A stretch of 64,000 nucleotides of DNA from Micromonospora noduli (lineage in GTDB: Bacteria > Actinomycetota > Actinomycetes > Mycobacteriales > Micromonosporaceae), in assembly GCF_003264365.1 (NCBI RefSeq), contig NZ_PYAK01000029.1:1-64000 (forward strand), in the 5' to 3' direction. A program made the translations under genes and the position numbers. Positions within the stretch are counted from its first letter, which is position 1. Each line of letters starts with the position of its first letter. This document shows positions 17,072-25,452 of this stretch, piece after piece. Below the pieces are notes generated by a model, which worked only from the letters and a program-made list of their open reading frames with translations, was not told where the DNA came from and searched no databases.

Positions 17072-18019
17072 GTGCGCACCGTGACGAGACTGGCCGGGTT
17101 CGCCGTCGGCCTGGCGGCGATCTTCGGCGCGACGTACGGGGTCGGCCGGGTGGTCGACAGCGCCCCGGTGATCGAGGGCCGGCACGACGGCGACGCCGCC
17201 CATGCGACGGGCGAGCACGACGAGGTGGCCGATCGGCTCCCCGGCGGCCTGCTCGTCTCCGACCGGGGCTACACCCTCCAACCGGTCGCCGCCCCGGCCG
17301 GCGAGTTCGCCTTCCGGATCGCCGGCCCGGACGGCCGCCCGGTCACCCGGTACGACGTGGCGCACGACAAGCAGATGCACCTGATCGTCGCCCGTCGGGA
17401 CCTCTCCGGCTTCCGTCACGTCCACCCCGAGCTTGCCCCGGACGGCACCTGGCGGGTCGACACCCCGCTGGCCGGCCCCGGGCAGTGGCGGGCGTTCGCC
17501 GACTTCACCCCGACCGGGGGTGAGTCGCTGACCCTCGGCGTGGACGTGACCGTCCCCGGCGAGTTGACCGAACGGCCGTTGCCCGCCCCGGCGACCAGCA
17601 CCACAGTCGACGGCTACACGGTCACCCTGACCGGTGCGCCGCAGCCCGGCCGCACGTCGTCGCTGACCCTGACCGTCAGCCGGGACGGGCAGCCGGTCAC
17701 CGACCTGGAGCCCTACCTGGGCGCGTACGGGCACCTGGTGGCACTACGTCGGGGTGATCTGGCGTACCTGCACGTGCACCCGGACGGGACGCCCGGCGAT
17801 GGCCGCACCCGGCCCGGTCCGGCCGTCACCTTCCTCGCCGAGGTGCCCTCGGCCGGCAGCTACCGGCTCTACCTCGACTTCCAACACGGCGGGAGGGTGC
17901 ACACCGCCGAGTTCACAGTGGTCGCCGGCGCCGCCCCGACCGGAGACGTCCCCACTCCGAGCGGACCCGCACCGACCGGCGGGACCGACCACGGCACCCC
18001 CGGGCACGGACACAACTGA
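17072..18019 (+). CDS. Membrane-anchored extracytoplasmic His-rich protein, probable copper binding
   Basis: 315 residues from GTG at 17072 (GTG 17081 also possible; weak ribosome site), 13 bases after copZ. An N-terminal signal/anchor (LAGFAVGLAAIFGATYGVG) is followed by two similar beta-rich modules. Each contains a paired His motif: KQMHLIVARRDLSGFRHVHP at about 97-116 and GHLVALRRGDLAYLHVHPDG at about 223-242. The C-terminus is Pro/Thr-rich and ends GTPGHGHN. The repeated HVHP with an upstream His suggests metal coordination outside the membrane. Its place between copZ and copA makes copper the likely ligand. I do not recognise a named family with certainty. Confidence 0.72.
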   Translation: MRTVTRLAGFAVGLAAIFGATYGVGRVVDSAPVIEGRHDGDAAHATGEHDEVADRLPGGLLVSDRGYTLQPVAAPAGEFAFRIAGPDGRPVTRYDVAHDKQMHLIVARRDLSGFRHVHPELAPDGTWRVDTPLAGPGQWRAFADFTPTGGESLTLGVDVTVPGELTERPLPAPATSTTVDGYTVTLTGAPQPGRTSSLTLTVSRDGQPVTDLEPYLGAYGHLVALRRGDLAYLHVHPDGTPGDGRTRPGPAVTFLAEVPSAGSYRLYLDFQHGGRVHTAEFTVVAGAAPTGDVPTPSGPAPTGGTDHGTPGHGHN

Positions 18020-18031
18020 CGGGACCAGACG

Positions 18032-20278
18032 ATGACCACCACCAGCAGACCACTACCTGAGGCGCCGAACCGGATCGAACTGGCGATCGGCGGGATGACC
18101 TGCGCCGCGTGCGCCGCCCGGATCGAGAAGAAGCTCAACCGGATGGACGGGGTGAGCGCCACCGTCAACTACGCCACCGAGAAGGCGACCGTCCGGTACG
18201 CCGACGGCGTCACGCCGGACGACCTGATCGGGACCGTGCAGAAGACCGGTTACACGGCGGCGCTGCCGGCCCCGCCCAGCGCGGAACCCCCGGTGGACCC
18301 GTTGCGGGCACCGCGTACCCGGCTCTGGGTGTCGGTGGTCCTGAGCGTGCCGGTGGTCCTGCTGGCCATGGTCCCGGCCTGGCAGTTCGACTACTGGCAG
18401 TGGTTGTCGCTGACCCTGGCCGCCCCGGTGGTGGTCTGGGGTGGGCTGCCGTTCCACCGGGCCGCCTGGACCAACCTGCGGCACGGCGCGGCGACCATGG
18501 ACACCCTGGTGTCGCTCGGCACCCTGGCCGCGTTCGGCTGGTCGCTCTGGGCGCTCTTCCTCGGTGACGCGGGGATGCCCGGGATGACGCACCCGTTCCG
18601 CTTCGACATCACCCGGACCGACGGCGCCGGCAACATCTACCTGGAGGCGGCCGCCGGGGTCACCGTGTTCATCCTGGCTGGTCGCTACTTCGAGGCCCGG
18701 TCCAAGCGGACGGCCGGTGCCGCCCTGCGCGCCCTGCTCGACCTCGGCGCCAAGGACGTGACGGTGCTGCGTGACGGCGTGGAGACCCTGATCCCCGTGG
18801 ACCGGCTCGCCGTCGGTGACCGGTTCGTGGTCCGCCCCGGGGAGAAGATCGCCACCGACGGGGTGGTCGACGAGGGCACCTCCGCTGTCGACGCCAGCAT
18901 GCTCACCGGTGAGTCGGTGCCGGTCGAGGTCGCCCCGGGTGACGGCGTGGTCGGCGCCACGATCAACGCGGGTGGGCGGTTGATCGTCACCGCCACCCGG
19001 GTCGGCGCGGACACCCAGCTCTCCCGGATGGCCGACCTGGTGGAGCAGGCGCAGAGCGGCAAGGCGGCCGTGCAGCGGCTGGCGGACCGGATCTCCGGGG
19101 TCTTCGTGCCGATCGTCATCACCCTCGCAGTCGGCACGCTCGGCTGGTGGCTCGGCACCGGGGCCGGCCCGACCGCCGCGTTCACCGCCGCCGTGGCCGT
19201 GCTGATCATCGCCTGTCCGTGCGCGCTCGGCCTGGCCACCCCGACCGCGCTGCTGGTCGGCACCGGTCGGGGCGCCCAGCTCGGCGTGCTGATCAAGGGC
19301 CCGGAGGTGCTGGAGTCGACCCGCCGGGTGGACACCGTGGTGCTCGACAAGACCGGCACCGTGACGACCGGCCGGATGACACTGGTGGACGTTGTGCCGG
19401 CGAGCGGTGTGGACCGGGCCGAGCTGCTCCGGCTCGCCGGGGCGGTGGAGGCCGCTTCCGAGCACCCGATCGCCCGTGCGGTCGCGGCCGCTGCCACCGA
19501 TGAGGGCGCGCTGCCCCCGGTGACCGCCTTCGGCAACCTCGAAGGGCTGGGGGTGACCGGCACTGTCGACGGACGGGCCGTGCTGGTCGGCCGGGTCCGG
19601 CTGCTGCGCGAGCGCGAGATCGACGTACCGCCGGAGGTCGAGTGGGCCGTGCGCGACGCGGAGGCCGCCGGCCGTACGGCGATCGTCGCCGGCTGGGACG
19701 GACGGGCCCGGGGCGTGCTCACTGTCGCCGACGTGGTCCGGCCGACCAGCCGGGCGGCGGTGGCGCGGCTGCGTGGGCTGGGGCTGACTCCGGTCCTGCT
19801 GACCGGGGACAACACCACAGTGGCTCGCGCGGTCGCCGCCGAGGTGGGCGTCGACGAGGTGATCGCCGAGGTGCTGCCGGCCGGGAAGGTCGACGTGATC
19901 AAGCGGCTCCAGGCCGAGGGACGGTCGGTGGCCATGGTCGGTGACGGGGTCAACGACGCCCCGGCGCTGGCCCAGGCCGACCTGGGGCTGGCCATGGGCA
20001 CCGGCACCGACGTGGCGATCGAGGCGGCCGACCTCACCCTCGTCCGGGGCGACCTGGACGCGGCGGTGGACGCCATCCGGTTGTCCCGACGCACGCTCGG
20101 CATCATCCGGGGCAACCTGTTCTGGGCGTTCGGCTACAACGTGGCGGCCCTGCCGTTGGCCGCCGCCGGGCTGCTCAACCCGATGATCGCCGGCGCCACG
20201 ATGGCGCTGTCCTCGGTCTTCGTGGTGGCCAACAGTCTGCGGCTGCGTCGGTTCCGTCCGGCCGCTGCCGATCTGTGA
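18032..20278 (+). CDS. copA: Copper-exporting P1B-type ATPase CopA
   Basis: 748 residues. One N-terminal HMA domain with C24-A-A-C27, then eight membrane helices. The ion-binding CPC is C395-P-C397 (IACPCALGLATP). The phosphorylated Asp is D439 (DKTGTVT). The actuator loop TGES, the HP dipeptide (ASEHPIARAV) and GDGVNDAPALAQ are all present. CPC-type P1B-1 ATPases pump Cu(I) out of the cytoplasm. It is the last gene of the csoR-controlled copZ operon, 12 bases after the His-rich protein gene. Confidence 0.95.
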   Translation: MTTTSRPLPEAPNRIELAIGGMTCAACAARIEKKLNRMDGVSATVNYATEKATVRYADGVTPDDLIGTVQKTGYTAALPAPPSAEPPVDPLRAPRTRLWVSVVLSVPVVLLAMVPAWQFDYWQWLSLTLAAPVVVWGGLPFHRAAWTNLRHGAATMDTLVSLGTLAAFGWSLWALFLGDAGMPGMTHPFRFDITRTDGAGNIYLEAAAGVTVFILAGRYFEARSKRTAGAALRALLDLGAKDVTVLRDGVETLIPVDRLAVGDRFVVRPGEKIATDGVVDEGTSAVDASMLTGESVPVEVAPGDGVVGATINAGGRLIVTATRVGADTQLSRMADLVEQAQSGKAAVQRLADRISGVFVPIVITLAVGTLGWWLGTGAGPTAAFTAAVAVLIIACPCALGLATPTALLVGTGRGAQLGVLIKGPEVLESTRRVDTVVLDKTGTVTTGRMTLVDVVPASGVDRAELLRLAGAVEAASEHPIARAVAAAATDEGALPPVTAFGNLEGLGVTGTVDGRAVLVGRVRLLREREIDVPPEVEWAVRDAEAAGRTAIVAGWDGRARGVLTVADVVRPTSRAAVARLRGLGLTPVLLTGDNTTVARAVAAEVGVDEVIAEVLPAGKVDVIKRLQAEGRSVAMVGDGVNDAPALAQADLGLAMGTGTDVAIEAADLTLVRGDLDAAVDAIRLSRRTLGIIRGNLFWAFGYNVAALPLAAAGLLNPMIAGATMALSSVFVVANSLRLRRFRPAAADL

Positions 20279-20288
20279 CGACGGTAAT

Positions 20289-20314
20289 GGTTGGGCCGTT
20301 GACGACGGGGGTAC
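20289..20314 (+). promoter_or_regulatory. SigB-like stress promoter before csbD-family gene
   Basis: GGTTG (20289-20293), 15 bases, GGGTAC (20309-20314) fits the actinobacterial general-stress sigma consensus GNNTN-N14-16-GGGTAY. It ends 47 bases before the CsbD start. A tandem 9-base repeat GCTTGCAAT x2 (20333-20350) lies between it and the GGAGG ribosome site. Confidence 0.55.
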
Positions 20315-20361
20315 CTCTGTGGTTGTAGCGACGCTTGCAATGCTTGCAATGGAGGTTGGCA

Positions 20362-20535
20362 ATGGGTATCGACGACAAGATCAACAACGCCACCGAGGAC
20401 GCGACCGGCAAGCTGAAGGAAGGCGCCGGTCGGGCCACCGACAACGAGCAGCTGGAGGCGGAGGGTCGCGCTGACCAGTCCACCGCCAAGCTCAAGCAGG
20501 CGGGCGAGAAGATCAAGGACGCTTTCAAGAGCTGA
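20362..20535 (+). CDS. CsbD family small stress protein
   Basis: 57 residues from ATG at 20362 with GGAGG seven bases upstream. It is highly charged and Lys/Glu/Ala-rich, with the CsbD pattern MGIDDKINNATEDATGKLKE and a second similar half (AKLKQAGEKIKDAFK). CsbD proteins are general-stress proteins of unknown mechanism, often controlled by SigB. A matching promoter is seen upstream and a strong terminator downstream, so it is probably monocistronic. Confidence 0.9.
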   Translation: MGIDDKINNATEDATGKLKEGAGRATDNEQLEAEGRADQSTAKLKQAGEKIKDAFKS

Positions 20536-20550
20536 CGTACGACGTAACCC

Positions 20551-20587
20551 GCACGCCGGGCCGGTGATCATCACCGGCCCGGCGTGC
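20551..20587 (+). terminator. Strong hairpin terminator after csbD-family gene
   Basis: Perfect 17-base stem GCACGCCGGGCCGGTGA / TCACCGGCCCGGCGTGC with a 3-base loop, 15 bases past the stop. There is no T-run, but it is one of the strongest hairpins in the window. Confidence 0.75.
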
Positions 20588-20697
20588 TGTGTGTCCGCCT
20601 CTTTCGCCGACCCTGAGATCCCCCTGATTCCGTTTTCGTTCCGCACCGCAGCACGCCGGCACCTGCTAACTTTCCTTGGCATGTGCAAGGGCTGGTT

Positions 20698-21045
20698 ATG
20701 AGCAGCGCTCCACCGCCGACCGGCGACGACCTGGTCCGGGTGCTGGCCACCCTGGCCAATCCGCACCGGCTGCGGGTCGTCGCCGCGTTGGCCCGCGAGC
20801 GTGCGTACGTCAGCGGGCTGGCCCGGCAACTGGGCATCAGCCGAGCGCTGTTGCAGGTCCACCTACGGAAGCTGGCGGCGGCCGGGCTGGTCACCGCCCG
20901 CCTGGAGTTGTCGGAGGACGGGAAGGCCATGAACTACTACGAGGTGGAGCCGTTCGTGCTCACACTCACCCCCGCGGTCATCGCGACCGCGGTCGAGACG
21001 CTGACAGTGCCCGACTCGGGCGAGCAGCCGGGAGCACAGCGATGA
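20698..21045 (+). CDS. ArsR-like winged-helix regulator
   Basis: 115 residues from ATG at 20698. A winged-helix DNA-binding domain: LVRVLATLANPHRLRVVAAL, the recognition helix ARQLGISRALLQVHLRKL and the wing ARLELSEDGKAMNYYEV. I see no Cys/His metal site, so it is probably not a metal sensor. Its stop overlaps the ATG of a small membrane protein (ATGA), so the two are co-translated and likely function together. Confidence 0.85.
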   Translation: MSSAPPPTGDDLVRVLATLANPHRLRVVAALARERAYVSGLARQLGISRALLQVHLRKLAAAGLVTARLELSEDGKAMNYYEVEPFVLTLTPAVIATAVETLTVPDSGEQPGAQR

Positions 21046-21311
21046 GCGAGCACGACTGGACCGAGGTGGTCGGCGCGATCGGCATCTTCGCCTTCCTGAT
21101 CAGCGTGGTCACGGTGACAGTCGTGCAGCTCGCCAAGACCCGGCGGGCCCGGTACGAGGCGGACCGGGCGGACGACTACCGCCAGCTCGCCGAGACGGCA
21201 GCTCAGGCCCAGGCGGAGAACGCCCGACTGCTCGCGGCGATGGACGGTCGGCTGGGCGGGATGGAGACCCGGATGACCACGCTCGAACGCGTCCTGCGCG
21301 AGGTCGACTGA
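21042..21311 (+). CDS. Small membrane protein with coiled-coil tail
   Basis: 89 residues. One membrane helix at about 10-30 (VGAIGIFAFLISVVTVTVVQL) is followed by a charged coiled coil (QLAETAAQAQAENARLLAAMDGRL) to the end. The start overlaps the stop of the winged-helix gene by 4 bases. Such regulator/membrane-peptide pairs recur in actinomycetes; the role is unknown. Confidence 0.78.
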   Translation: MSEHDWTEVVGAIGIFAFLISVVTVTVVQLAKTRRARYEADRADDYRQLAETAAQAQAENARLLAAMDGRLGGMETRMTTLERVLREVD

Positions 21312-21330
21312 CCCGGCGGACGAGGGCGGC

Positions 21331-21364
21331 CCCGGGCCGTCGAGCGGCTACTCGACGGCCCGGG
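21331..21364 (+). terminator. Hairpin terminator
   Basis: Perfect 14-base stem CCCGGGCCGTCGAG / CTCGACGGCCCGGG with a 6-base loop, 20 bases after the small membrane protein gene. Confidence 0.72.
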
Positions 21365-21436
21365 TGGAAGCAGCATCACCTCGCCCAGTGGGCGAGTTTC
21401 ACCGGCAACGCTCCCTCGAGGAGAGGACAGCACCTC

Positions 21437-22897
21437 ATGCTGCGCGTACGCAAATCCGCAGTCGGCTGGGCGGTCGCCCTGGCTCTCACGGCCGCCGGCC
21501 TGGCCCCGGCGAGCCCGGCCGCCGCCCGACCACAGCCCGCCCCGACGATCGACTGGCGGCCCTGCGCCGCGGACACCAGCGCCGAGTGCGGCACCCTGTC
21601 TCTGCCGGTGGACTGGAACCGACCCCAGGGTGAGCGCTTCGACCTGTCGCTGGCCCGCCGGGTCGCCAAGCCAGCCACCCGGGAAGGCGCGCTGATCTTC
21701 GGCCCCGGCGGGCCGGGCGACAGCGGTGTCGACCGGGTGGTGAACGGCAGCTCCCGGTTCAGCGCCGACCTGCGTGCCCGGTTCGACATCGTCAGCTTCG
21801 ACCCACGCGGCACCGGCGGCAGTCACCCGGTGGTCTGCGCCCGGGACCTGCTCGCCCGGCAACCACAGCTGATCGCCGATCAGGCCCAGTTCGACGCCGT
21901 CCTGGCCAACAACGCGCTGCTGCGCGCCGACTGCCGCGCCCGCACCGGGTCGCTCTACGACCACGTGGACACCACCAGCGCCGCCCGCGACCTGGACGCG
22001 GTCCGCGCCGCGCTCGGCGAACGGCAGTTGACCTTCCACGGCAGCTCGTACGGCACCCTGCTCGGGCAGCGGTACGCCGAGCTGTACCCCGACCGGGTCC
22101 GGGCCATGGTGCTGGAGGCAGCGATGGACCACAGCGTTGACACCCGCGCCTTCCTCGACAGTCAGGCCGTCACCGCGGAGGGTGCGTTCGACGAGTTCCT
22201 GGCCTGGTGCGCCCGCTCGGCCCACTGCGTTCTGCATGGTCGCGACGTCCGGGCCAGCTGGGCCGGGCTGCAAGCCCGGGCCGAGCGTGGCTCGCTGACC
22301 GACCCGGACCGGGCCGGAGCGGCGCTCGCCCCGTTCGAGTTGAGCCGCCTCGCCCACAAGAAGCTCTACGACACCTGGCGGTGGCCGGGGCTCGCCCAGT
22401 GGATCGTCCGACTGGAGGGCACCGCCACCACGCCGAGCGTCCGTCCGTCGGCGGACCAGGCCGTGGCTCCGTACCCCTTCGCGGTTTTCTGTCAGGACTG
22501 GAGCCTGCCGGTCCGCGACTACAGCGAGTACGTCGGACATCTGCGCCGGGCGGTCCGGCTCGCGCCGGACCTGCGCTACCCGCCGGCGCTGTTCGCGCTG
22601 GTCACCTGTCTGGGCACCCCGACGCCGGTGGCCAATCCGCAGCATCGGCTACGGGTCCACACCGACGTGCCGCTGCTGCTCGCCGCCACAGTGCACGACC
22701 CGGCCAGCGGCTACGGCTGGGCGCGCACCGTGGCGCGGCAGTTGGGTCGGCACGGCGCGCTGCTCACCTACCAGGGCTGGGGGCACGGCAGCTACACCAC
22801 GAGCCCGTGTGTGCAACGAGCCGTCGACTCGTACCTGATCGATCAGGTGGTGCCCGCCCGGGGCGCCAGCTGCCCGGCCGTCGAACCTGAGGTGTGA
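21437..22897 (+). CDS. Secreted alpha/beta hydrolase, TAP-like peptidase
   Basis: 486 residues. A signal peptide (about 1-31, ending AAARP) predicts secretion. The alpha/beta-hydrolase core has the oxyanion HG region GPGGPGDSG, the nucleophile elbow G-S-S204-Y-G and a C-terminal His450 (GWGHGSYTTSPC). Asp near 421 (VHDPASGYGWA) fits the third member of the triad. The C-terminal section matches the TAP-like domain of Streptomyces tripeptidyl aminopeptidases. It likely removes short peptides from N-termini outside the cell, though esterase activity is possible. Monocistronic; a hairpin follows. Confidence 0.9.
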   Translation: MLRVRKSAVGWAVALALTAAGLAPASPAAARPQPAPTIDWRPCAADTSAECGTLSLPVDWNRPQGERFDLSLARRVAKPATREGALIFGPGGPGDSGVDRVVNGSSRFSADLRARFDIVSFDPRGTGGSHPVVCARDLLARQPQLIADQAQFDAVLANNALLRADCRARTGSLYDHVDTTSAARDLDAVRAALGERQLTFHGSSYGTLLGQRYAELYPDRVRAMVLEAAMDHSVDTRAFLDSQAVTAEGAFDEFLAWCARSAHCVLHGRDVRASWAGLQARAERGSLTDPDRAGAALAPFELSRLAHKKLYDTWRWPGLAQWIVRLEGTATTPSVRPSADQAVAPYPFAVFCQDWSLPVRDYSEYVGHLRRAVRLAPDLRYPPALFALVTCLGTPTPVANPQHRLRVHTDVPLLLAATVHDPASGYGWARTVARQLGRHGALLTYQGWGHGSYTTSPCVQRAVDSYLIDQVVPARGASCPAVEPEV

Positions 22898-22901
22898 CCG
22901 C

Positions 22902-22938
22902 CACTGCCGGCCGTCGGTTCGCCCGGCGGTCGGCAGCG
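22902..22938 (+). terminator. Hairpin between convergent genes
   Basis: CACTGCCGGCCGTCGG (22902-22917) pairs with CCGGCGGTCGGCAGCG (22923-22938), allowing two G-U pairs and one mismatch. It lies in the 47-base convergent gap. Confidence 0.55.
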
Positions 22939-22944
22939 GTGTGC

Positions 22945-23607
22945 TCAGTGGCGTCGGGTGGCGCGTACGACCACGTCGTACAGCGGGACCTCCCGGCCGG
23001 GCACCGTGCGGCGGTGCTCCTCGGCAGTGACGATCTCCCAGGTGCTGCTGTCCAGGCCGGCGGTGATGTCCGCGAGGGTCACCGATGCCTCGTCGGGCGG
23101 GTGGTGCCCAGGCCCGTGTCCGTGTCCGTGCCCGTGCCCCTGCTCACCTGCCTCCGAGGTGTGCAGATGCCCGACGATCAGGAGGGTGCCGCCGGGGGCC
23201 ACCCAACCGGCGATGCGGTCGTAGAAGGCCAACTGCGGCATCGCGGGGTGCGCGTAGTGCGTCGTGACCAGGTCGAACGGCGTCTCCGGGGCCCAGGCCG
23301 TCAGGTCCGCCTCCACCCACCGCACGCGTTCGGAGACGCCGCTCTCCGTCGCGCGTTCGGCGGCCCGAGCGAGGGCAACGGGTGCGATGTCGACGGCGGT
23401 GACCTGCCAGCCGTGGGCGGCGAGCGAGATGGCCTCGGCGCCCGCGCCGCACCCGGCGTCCAGCGCCGAGCCCGGCACCAGAGCGCCGATCTCCCGGGCC
23501 AGGTACGGGTGCGCGGGACTCGTGCTCATCGCGCCGGGACGGTCGTGGTGCGTCTGGTGCCAGTGCCGCTCCCAGTAGTCCTTGTCGAACTCGTGCTGCT
23601 CGGTCAT
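22945..23607 (-). CDS. Class I SAM-dependent methyltransferase with His-rich loop
   Basis: 220 residues from ATG at 23607 (AAGGAG upstream). A Rossmann methyltransferase with the SAM motif LDAGCGAGAEA and an acidic ribose-binding turn VTAVDIA; later strands are typical of small-molecule methyltransferases. Unusually, a GHGHGHGHGPGHH tract interrupts the C-terminal part at about residues 163-175, followed by PPDE. The tract may bind metal or be a flexible linker. The substrate cannot be told. It lies 91 bases downstream of the ECF42 sigma gene on the same strand. Confidence 0.85.
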   Translation of the reverse strand: MTEQHEFDKDYWERHWHQTHHDRPGAMSTSPAHPYLAREIGALVPGSALDAGCGAGAEAISLAAHGWQVTAVDIAPVALARAAERATESGVSERVRWVEADLTAWAPETPFDLVTTHYAHPAMPQLAFYDRIAGWVAPGGTLLIVGHLHTSEAGEQGHGHGHGHGPGHHPPDEASVTLADITAGLDSSTWEIVTAEEHRRTVPGREVPLYDVVVRATRRH

Positions 23608-23698
23608 CTGTGCCTGCTCCTTCGCGCGTCGGCCACGACTGTGACCGGCGAACGGGCGATGCGCAAAGATTGTTGCCAAAACGGCAAGATGGTGGTCC

Positions 23699-24952
23699 TC
23701 ACCCCTGCCCGGTCAGCCGGGCCGCCCGCACCTCCAGGTAGCGCTGCTCGGGCCGGCTCGTGGTGCCCCGCGCCGCCATCAGGTACGCCTCCCGCGCCGC
23801 ACCGACCTCCCCGGCCAGCTCCAACAGGTGCGCCCGGACGGCGGCCAGCCGGTGGTGTCCGGCCGTGCGTTCGTCGACGTCCAACGGCGTGAGCAGGGCG
23901 AGCCCGGCCCGGGGCCCGTCGACCATGGCCACCGCCACCGCCTGGTTGAGGGTGACCATCGGATTCGGCGCGATCCGGGCCAGCAGTCGGTAGAGCGCGA
24001 CGATCTGCCGCCAGTCCGTCTCCGCCGCCGTCGACGCCTCGGCGTGCACAGCGGCGATCGCCGCCTGGAGCTGGTACGGGCCGGGCGGCGACCAGGTCAG
24101 CGCCTCGGTGATCAGGGCGACGCCCTCGGCGATGGCGGCGGCGTCCCATCGGGAACGGTCCTGCTCGGCCAGCGGCACCAACTCCCCGTCCGGTCCCACC
24201 CTCGCCGCCCGGTGCGCGTCGGTCAGCAGCATGAGCGCCAGCAGCCCGGTCACCTCGCCGTCGTCCGGCAGCAGCCCGCGCAGGACGCGGGCCAGCCGGA
24301 TCGCCTCGCCGGTCAGTTCGGCCCGGCGCAGATCCGGGCCACTGGACGCCGTGTAGCCCTCGTTGAAGATCAGGTAGAGCACCCGCAGCACCGTTGTAAG
24401 CCGCTCGCCCCGCTCGGCCGGCCCGGGCATGGTGAACCGTGCCCCGGCAGCCTCGATCCGCTGCTTGGCCCGCCGGATCCGTTGACTCATCGTCGCCTCG
24501 GGCACCAGGTGCGCCCTGGCGATCTGGGCGGTGCTGAGACCGCCGACCGCCCGCAGGGTGAGCGCCACCTGCGCCGATCCGGGCAGCGCCGGGTGGCAGC
24601 AGAGGAACAGCAGCGTGAGGGTGTCGTCGTCGGCCGGAACGGCGGGCTCCGCGTCCGCCGCGGGCGCCACCCCGGCGTACGCCGGCTCGCGTCGCGCCAC
24701 CGCCACCTCGCGGTCCCGGCGCGCACTCTCGCTGCGCCACTCGTCGGTGAGGCGGCGGGTGGCCACGGTGAGCAACCAGGCGCGCGGATTGTCCGGTACG
24801 CCCTGCCCGGGCCACTGCGTCGCGGCGGCGAGCAGCGCCTCCTGGACCGCGTCCTCGCACCTGTCGAACTGTCCGTGCCGACGGACCAGCAGGCCGAGGA
24901 CCTGCGGCGCGGACGTGCGCAGCAGATCCTCGACCGTCCGGTCCTCGGTCAC
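23699..24952 (-). CDS. ECF42-type RNA polymerase sigma factor
   Basis: 417 residues. Region 2 (RCEDAVQEALLAAATQWP, then PRAWLLTVATRRLTDEWR) and region 4 (LSTAQIARAHLVPEATMSQR) occupy the first about 175 residues. The long C-terminal extension has helical TPR-like repeats (ALYRLLARIAPNPMVTLNQA), the signature of group ECF42. These sigma factors have no anti-sigma gene and are instead linked to DGPF/YCII proteins. One overlaps its start here by 4 bases, which confirms the group. Targets are usually the DGPF gene itself. Confidence 0.93.
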   Translation of the reverse strand: MTEDRTVEDLLRTSAPQVLGLLVRRHGQFDRCEDAVQEALLAAATQWPGQGVPDNPRAWLLTVATRRLTDEWRSESARRDREVAVARREPAYAGVAPAADAEPAVPADDDTLTLLFLCCHPALPGSAQVALTLRAVGGLSTAQIARAHLVPEATMSQRIRRAKQRIEAAGARFTMPGPAERGERLTTVLRVLYLIFNEGYTASSGPDLRRAELTGEAIRLARVLRGLLPDDGEVTGLLALMLLTDAHRAARVGPDGELVPLAEQDRSRWDAAAIAEGVALITEALTWSPPGPYQLQAAIAAVHAEASTAAETDWRQIVALYRLLARIAPNPMVTLNQAVAVAMVDGPRAGLALLTPLDVDERTAGHHRLAAVRAHLLELAGEVGAAREAYLMAARGTTSRPEQRYLEVRAARLTGQG

Positions 24953-25314
24953 ATCTCCGTCCCGGCCTCGTCCATGATCGGGCGGACCTCCATCGCGCCG
25001 CCGTACCGGACGTCCGGCCAGCGGGCGGCGATCTCGGCAGCCCGCTGCGGGCTGTCGCAGTCAACGGCCAGGTAACCGGCGAACTGCTCCTTGCTCTCCA
25101 TGAACGGGCCGTCGAGGACCTCGGGGCTGCCGTCCACGAGCCGGACCGTCAACGTCCGCGACGGATTGGCCAACGCCTGGCCGCCGATCAGCTCGCCGGT
25201 CTCGGTCAGCTCCTTCATGATCTCGTCGACCTCACCGAAGAGGGCGGTGCGATCCTGCTCGCTCAGCTCCTCGGTGAAGCCGGGCCGGTTCCAGATCAGC
25301 AGCATGTACTTCAC
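24949..25314 (-). CDS. DGPF-domain (YCII-related) protein, ECF42 partner
   Basis: 121 residues with the YCII/DGPF fold. The defining motif D-G-P-F is at about 67-70 (VLDGPFMESKEQFAGY), and a conserved His/Asp-type pocket typical of YCII is replaced here by Asn/Glu residues. It is translationally coupled to the sigma factor (ATGA overlap), as in the ECF42 group where such proteins are the usual regulon member. Biochemical role unknown. Confidence 0.92.
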   Translation of the reverse strand: MKYMLLIWNRPGFTEELSEQDRTALFGEVDEIMKELTETGELIGGQALANPSRTLTVRLVDGSPEVLDGPFMESKEQFAGYLAVDCDSPQRAAEIAARWPDVRYGGAMEVRPIMDEAGTEM

Positions 25315-25335
25315 GGCAATGCTCCTCAGGCTCTG

Positions 25336-25359
25336 GTCGCACCCCGATCGGGGCGCGAC
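25336..25359. promoter_or_regulatory. 24-base dyad in leader of DGPF-ECF42 operon
   Basis: GTCGCACCCCGA / TCGGGGCGCGAC, 11 of 12 pairs matched, 22 bases before the DGPF start. It may be a 5'-leader hairpin or an operator. The published ECF42 promoter element TGTCGA is not seen exactly nearby. Confidence 0.45.
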
Positions 25360-25452
25360 TCACCGCAGGGTCGGAGCCGTTCCCCCGATCCCTACCGCGT
25401 ACCGAAGAAAATCGCAGAAACATCCGCCGGGGGCGTTCCCACGCCGGATGGT

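Noticed and set aside
18053..20362. Long open frame opposite copA
   Set aside because: Shadow of copA, which has all P-type ATPase motifs.
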